Source: Bacteroidota bacterium (GTDB lineage Bacteria > Bacteroidota > Ignavibacteria > Ignavibacteriales > Ignavibacteriaceae). Taken from it: a stretch of 10,621 bases of DNA. This document shows, in pieces, positions 6,021 to 10,621 of this stretch. Location of the stretch: NCBI GenBank assembly GCA_023453665.1, contig JAEXTA010000049.1:1-10621 (forward strand), given 5' to 3'. The position numbers and the translations under genes were made by a program. Each line of letters opens with the position of its first letter. The stretch's first letter is position 1. Below the pieces are notes generated by a model. The model was not told the origin of the DNA. It ran no database searches and saw only the letters and a program-made list of their open reading frames with translations.

Positions 6021-8696
6021 ATGAAATATATTTTACCACGATCCGTATTATTTATGATTCATTTATGTCTGGTATTTTTAATCCTGGCATCCACATCTCT
6101 CTATTCACAGTCAGGTAAAATTTCCGGCAGAGTTACCGATGAAAACGGTGAAGCACTGATAGCTGCGAACGTTTTGGTTGATGGAACAAATTCGGGTGCT
6201 GCTACTGACGTTGATGGTCACTATTCAATTTTGAATATAAGACCGGGTACCTATTCTTTAACATTCAGATATATCGGCTACCAGACGAAGATTATCCAGA
6301 ACATTGGAGTTAATGCTGACAAAACAACAAACTTAGATGTAACTTTAACACCTGAAGTGATCATGGGTGAAGTTGTAACCGTTATTGCTGACAGACCTAT
6401 TATTGAATTTAACCAGACAAGTTCTGTTAAAAATGTTTCTTCTGAAGATATCGAAGCTTTACCAGTACAGAGTCTGTCAGATATAGTAAACCTTCAGGCT
6501 GGCAGCGTTCAAACAACGGATGGTGAATTTCATATTCGCGGCGGAAGAGGCGGTGAAGTACAATTTCAGGTTGAAGGAATAAGTATTAACAATCCGTTTA
6601 ATAACCAGTCAAGTCTTTCACTTGACCGTTCTATTATAGAAGAAGTAGCTGTTGTTACAGGTACATTCGATGCAAAATACGGACAGGCAATGTCAGGCAT
6701 TGTTAATACTACATTAAAAAGCGGTACGGATAAATTCACTTATTCCGGTGAAGTGTACGGTGGTGACTATTTACCATTTGATAACAATCGTTATCCCAAT
6801 AACAAAAATTTTTTAGTATATACATTACAAAACTATCAGCTTACACTTAGCGGACCGACTTACTTACCATCAACAACTTTTTTAATAAGCGGCAGAAGAT
6901 TTCAAAATGATGGATGGCTCTATGGGACAAGGAGATTTAATCCGACTGATACGAATAATCTGAGCAGCCAGATTCTTTATGCAACAGGCGATAATAAAAT
7001 GGTTTCAATGAATCCGTATTCAGAATGGAGCGGACAATTCAAATTAACCAACACTTCAATTTCGAATTTTACAATCAGTTATGTGGCAATACTCAATCAT
7101 CTTTCAGGCAAAGCATATAATTTTGCATACAGATTTAACCCGGATGGCTTAAAAGACTGGAATACTTTTTCTATAAATCATGGATTTGATTTCACACATA
7201 CACTGAGCAATGAAATGTTTTATAAGCTGAGCATCAGGCACAATCTTTATGATTATAAAGAATACAAATATGAATCGATTTATGATCCGAGATATATTCA
7301 GGCTAACGCGCCTAAAAGTATCTCGGGTTATGAGTATGGTGCGATCATTCAGGGAGTTGATTACGGACGAAATTCACAAAAAACAAATTTCCTTATAACA
7401 AAGCTTGATTACACATGGCAAATCAATAAAGAAAATTTTGTTGAAGCCGGAATCGAAGGACAAATTAATAATCTTAAGTTCGGACCTCCCGGACAGCTTG
7501 TTGAAGTTGATGATCCGGTTACCCGGCTTGTTACACTTCAACCGAAAGAAATTGATCCTGTTGATCCTCGCTTTAAAAAGATCGAAACTTATAAACCGAT
7601 TCAGGGAGCTTTTTATATTCAGGATAGAATTGAACTTGGAGACCTTGTTGTTCGTGCCGGTTTACGTTACGAATATTTTGATCCGCAGGCATACATTCCA
7701 AGCAATCTGCAAAATCCTGCAAATACAATTTCCGAAGCACCGGGTTCGGTACTTCAAAAAGCAAAAATAAAACATACAATAGCCCCACGGTTGGGTTTCG
7801 GTTTTCCACTTACTGAAAAATCTGCATTGCATTTTTCTTATGGGCATTTTTACCAGATGCCTCGTTATAGTTCGCTCTATGAAAATGCTAATTACCAGGT
7901 ACTGGATTTTCTAACCGGCGGGGCAACATATCAGCAGGAATATCTCGGCAATCCTGATCTTAGTCCTGAAATTACAGTTCAATATGAAGTTGGTTTGAAG
8001 CAGGCATTCACGGACGACTTCGGTGCTGATCTGACCTTCTTTTATAAAGATATCAGGGAATTACTCGGTACTGAAGTAATTGAGACATATAACTACGGAG
8101 TATACGCAAGAAATACGAACAGTGATTACGGAAGTGTTTCCGGTGTAACATTATCACTTGTGAAAAGACCTATTAATAATTTTGGCGCATCAGTTGATTA
8201 TAGTCTGATGTTTGCAAATGGTAACTCAAGCAACCCCGATGAAACAGCAAACAGAGCTTTAGGTGGTGAAGATCCAAGACCTCGTGAAATTCCTTTTGAC
8301 TGGGATCAGAGACACACGCTTAACATTACAGCTCTATACCAAATGCCCGGTGATTTTTCGATCAGTGCTATTATACGTTACGCTTCAGGTCAGCCATATA
8401 CACCGGAACTGGGGTTTGGATTTAATTCACAACAGGAACAGAACTCGGGAAGAAAACCTGGTTATACAACAGTCGATTTGCGAGCTGAAAAATATTTTAA
8501 AATGGATTTTACAGATTTAAGTGTTTTCCTGCGTGTCTTCAATTTATTCAATCAGGATTTTGTTAACGGTGCGGTTTTTCCAGACACAGGTAGTCCGTAC
8601 TATACTATTAAACAACAGTTAGGTGAATCTATTGATCCAAACAGGTTTAATGGACCACGCAGAATTGAGCTTGGTATTTCATTCAGGAGTTTATAA
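6021..8696 (+). CDS. TonB-dependent outer-membrane receptor (carboxypeptidase-regulatory-like plus plug plus barrel)
   Basis: This 891-aa receptor should carry a ligand, here probably an oligosaccharide, across the outer membrane using TonB/ExbBD energy. Residues 1-30 are a signal peptide (cleavage near SLYSQ). Residues about 33-111 are a carboxypeptidase-D-regulatory-like beta-sandwich (GKISGRVTDENGEALIAANV at 32-51). A TonB-box-like stretch, GEVVTVIADRP (116-126), is followed by the plug (about 127-235, with FHIRGGRGGEVQFQVEGI, 170-187, and DAKYGQAMSGIVN, 217-229). The remainder is a beta-barrel rich in alternating aromatic strands, ending RRIELGISFRSL. The layout resembles SusC-type receptors, although no SusD gene accompanies it. 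The start has a modest ribosome site (GGTGA, 6013-6017). Only 1 nt separates its stop from the next gene. Ligand identity cannot be read from the sequence; a siderophore or cobalamin role is less likely given the sugar-enzyme neighbours. Confidence 0.93.
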   Translation: MKYILPRSVLFMIHLCLVFLILASTSLYSQSGKISGRVTDENGEALIAANVLVDGTNSGAATDVDGHYSILNIRPGTYSLTFRYIGYQTKIIQNIGVNADKTTNLDVTLTPEVIMGEVVTVIADRPIIEFNQTSSVKNVSSEDIEALPVQSLSDIVNLQAGSVQTTDGEFHIRGGRGGEVQFQVEGISINNPFNNQSSLSLDRSIIEEVAVVTGTFDAKYGQAMSGIVNTTLKSGTDKFTYSGEVYGGDYLPFDNNRYPNNKNFLVYTLQNYQLTLSGPTYLPSTTFLISGRRFQNDGWLYGTRRFNPTDTNNLSSQILYATGDNKMVSMNPYSEWSGQFKLTNTSISNFTISYVAILNHLSGKAYNFAYRFNPDGLKDWNTFSINHGFDFTHTLSNEMFYKLSIRHNLYDYKEYKYESIYDPRYIQANAPKSISGYEYGAIIQGVDYGRNSQKTNFLITKLDYTWQINKENFVEAGIEGQINNLKFGPPGQLVEVDDPVTRLVTLQPKEIDPVDPRFKKIETYKPIQGAFYIQDRIELGDLVVRAGLRYEYFDPQAYIPSNLQNPANTISEAPGSVLQKAKIKHTIAPRLGFGFPLTEKSALHFSYGHFYQMPRYSSLYENANYQVLDFLTGGATYQQEYLGNPDLSPEITVQYEVGLKQAFTDDFGADLTFFYKDIRELLGTEVIETYNYGVYARNTNSDYGSVSGVTLSLVKRPINNFGASVDYSLMFANGNSSNPDETANRALGGEDPRPREIPFDWDQRHTLNITALYQMPGDFSISAIIRYASGQPYTPELGFGFNSQQEQNSGRKPGYTTVDLRAEKYFKMDFTDLSVFLRVFNLFNQDFVNGAVFPDTGSPYYTIKQQLGESIDPNRFNGPRRIELGISFRSL

Positions 8697-8697
8697 G

Positions 8698-10621
8698 ATG
8701 AATACAAAAAAAATATTCGTTGAACGTTTAATAACCACCTTCATATTAAGTGTAATCTTAATAGTAATAACTTCAATAGACATTAACGCTCAATTTTTTG
8801 AAGTTGTTCCACAGGATCAAAGAGGTAATGAAGACTATGTAAGGCAGGGCACACACGATGCAAACAGAATACGAACGATGTTTTATAACTATGGAATGGT
8901 TGGAGATTACCCGCGTGATCCCGGTAATGTTGATTATACAATCTTTCACTCAATGGAATGGCCTAAAGGTCAACTGGAAAATTACAGTGATGGAGTAACA
9001 CCGTTTGTTCTTGCAAGATTACAGGAACTTGTAAACGGACAGTTGCAGGACTTTTATATAATGGAAACGGGCTATCGTGAAAGACAGGAAACAAATCCTA
9101 TCACGGGAAGATTACAGAGATTTAATCCAAGACCTGGTTATCTTCAACTTGACCCAACCATAAACGTTGGAAGAAGTCCCGCAGTCAGTTATGATCCAAG
9201 AACATGGCCTCAGTCATGGCCTGACAAAATAAACGATCCTGATGATCCGGGTTTGGCAGGAAGCTGGAACGGATATTTTGGAAAACTGCCAAATGCAGAT
9301 CAGGAAAGTTTTTGTGTGTATGATGATGACTATTATGGTAAATGGAATTTCTATCCTGATGTAAGAGACAACACCAGGAGAGGAATGGCGCTTCGTGTTG
9401 AACAAAGAGGATTTCAATGGGCTAATATTCAATCACGCGATGTAATATTCTGGCATTATGATATTTCAAACGAAGGAACTACAGTTTATGACTACAATGT
9501 GATCTTTGGTTTGTATATGGATTCTGGAGTTGGCGGCGGTGCGTTAAGTCCGTTCGATCTTGTTTATGAAAGTGATGATGACAATGCGGCTTATGATACA
9601 ACAAATGGAATGGATCTGGTTTATACATGGGACTTTAACGGCAACGGACAATTTGGAAAAACAGGTTACCTTGGTTATGCATATCTTGAAACACCCGGAA
9701 ATCCCGTTGATCTTATCGATAATGATGAAGACGGAATTATCGATGAAAAAAGAGACAGTGGTCCGGGAACTAAAATAGTTGGACAGGGAGACATCTTAAA
9801 TTATATAGCAACCAACTACGATACAGTAAAATTAAACAAGTATGCAAACTTCAGACTTCGTCCTGCTTTTCAACGAGGTGTTTTATGGACAGGTGATGAA
9901 GATCTAGACTGGACTTTAAACAATGATACAGGCGCTGACGGTGTATTCGGGACATTCGATACCGGTGAGAACGATTCAATTCCTACTTTAGGTGAACAGA
10001 ATTTTGATAAAACAGATTTAAATGAATCTGATCAGATTGGATTGACAGGATTCAAACTTAACCGTATCCGTGTTGGCGGCGGCGGCGTTGGAGAAACAGA
10101 CAACATAATCTTTTATATGGATGCTAAAATGTGGCCAAGGTATCTCTATAATATGTGGACAGGTCCTTCACCATTTGAGCCGGTATTAGCTGTGTCCAAT
10201 TACAATATAGGTTTCCTTTTTGCTTCAGGTACATTTTATTTAAGTACAGCAAAAACTGAACGGTTCAGTCTTGCACTTGCCTTCGGTGCAGACCTTAACC
10301 AGATGAGAAAAACAGTTCGTGTTGTTCAAACTATTTATGATGCTAATTATCAGTTTGCAACCCCGCCTCCTTTGCCAACACTTCATGCTTATGCCGGAGA
10401 TGGATTCGTAAACCTTACCTGGGATAATGCAGCCGAAGATGCTTTCGATCCAATCACCAACACAAATGATTTTGAAGGTTATAAAATTTACAGAAGTACA
10501 GATGAAAGTTTTCTGGATCCGCAATTAGTTTATGATGCTCAGGGTCTTGGTCCGCTTGGGCCGGGAAAAGCACTTGCAGTTTTCGATCTTGTAAATGACA
10601 TTCTTGATTACAGCGCTATAT
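8698..10621 (+). CDS. Large secreted protein with FN3-like region, partner of the TonB receptor (3' end cut by window)
   Basis: An open frame of 641 codons runs to the right edge without a stop; the gene continues beyond the window. ATG 8698 follows AGGAG (8685-8689) by 8 nt and begins a signal peptide (about 1-32, cleavage near NAQ), so the protein is exported. The middle part (about 180-300) is rich in Trp, Tyr and Asp and resembles a family often encoded directly after TonB receptors in Ignavibacteria and relatives. I recall no experimental function for it. Two Asp-rich loops look like calcium sites: DFNGNG (312-317) and DNDEDGIIDE (341-350). Near the right edge (about 562-602) LHAYAGDGFVNLTWDNAAED and FEGYKIYRST mark a fibronectin-III-like start. 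A C-terminal T9SS sorting domain is expected but lies outside. The 1-nt gap to the receptor suggests translational coupling. A surface accessory lipoprotein-like or binding role is inference only. Confidence 0.85.
   Translation, partial: MNTKKIFVERLITTFILSVILIVITSIDINAQFFEVVPQDQRGNEDYVRQGTHDANRIRTMFYNYGMVGDYPRDPGNVDYTIFHSMEWPKGQLENYSDGVTPFVLARLQELVNGQLQDFYIMETGYRERQETNPITGRLQRFNPRPGYLQLDPTINVGRSPAVSYDPRTWPQSWPDKINDPDDPGLAGSWNGYFGKLPNADQESFCVYDDDYYGKWNFYPDVRDNTRRGMALRVEQRGFQWANIQSRDVIFWHYDISNEGTTVYDYNVIFGLYMDSGVGGGALSPFDLVYESDDDNAAYDTTNGMDLVYTWDFNGNGQFGKTGYLGYAYLETPGNPVDLIDNDEDGIIDEKRDSGPGTKIVGQGDILNYIATNYDTVKLNKYANFRLRPAFQRGVLWTGDEDLDWTLNNDTGADGVFGTFDTGENDSIPTLGEQNFDKTDLNESDQIGLTGFKLNRIRVGGGGVGETDNIIFYMDAKMWPRYLYNMWTGPSPFEPVLAVSNYNIGFLFASGTFYLSTAKTERFSLALAFGADLNQMRKTVRVVQTIYDANYQFATPPPLPTLHAYAGDGFVNLTWDNAAEDAFDPITNTNDFEGYKIYRSTDESFLDPQLVYDAQGLGPLGPGKALAVFDLVNDILDYSAI

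Noticed and set aside
10075..10086. Four GGC triplets in a row in the terminal gene
   Set aside because: They encode a short in-frame glycine run in a loop-like region; too short to claim a functional repeat.

Overview
The window reads as a piece of an AT-rich genome from the Bacteroidota/Chlorobiota/Ignavibacteriota side of bacteria, most likely an Ignavibacteria-like organism. The evidence is a C-terminal type IX secretion (T9SS) sorting domain with the motif YPNPFNPSTTIRYS, typical of Ignavibacteria and relatives; an outer-membrane TonB-dependent receptor with an N-terminal carboxypeptidase-regulatory-like domain; and a large secreted protein of a type commonly found beside such receptors in these genomes. 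No gene identity was confirmed by a database search.

Layout. A tRNA-Asp(GTC) with its own terminator lies at 36-153. A gene-poor stretch (154-587) follows. It holds a strong sigma70-like promoter and, directly downstream, a perfect 18-bp palindrome of LacI-family operator type (AATGTAAACGTTTACATT), then an unusually long leader of about 280 nt with terminator-like and mutually exclusive pairing elements. From 588 to the right edge five genes run on the + strand with short gaps: a LacI-family regulator (588-1577); a cytoplasmic GH94 disaccharide/oligosaccharide phosphorylase (1592-3970); a secreted protein with two CBM9/DOMON-like domains and a T9SS sorting tail (4027-5937); a TonB-dependent receptor (6021-8696); and a large secreted protein with calcium-loop-like motifs and a fibronectin-III-like segment (8698 to beyond the window edge). 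A 13-bp hairpin separates the third and fourth genes. The last two genes are only 1 nt apart.

How it may work (inference). The arrangement looks like a compact, SusD-less carbohydrate-utilisation locus. A surface-exported carbohydrate-binding protein and a TonB-dependent receptor (plus its coupled secreted partner) would capture and import a glycoside across the outer membrane. After an inner-membrane transporter not seen here, the GH94 enzyme would split it phosphorolytically in the cytoplasm, giving a sugar 1-phosphate. The LacI-type regulator, encoded first and preceded by its probable operator, would repress the whole unit until sugar appears. The substrate is not decidable from this window, but a beta-linked gluco-oligosaccharide is the likeliest class. 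No mobile element, CRISPR array, rRNA or phage gene was seen.
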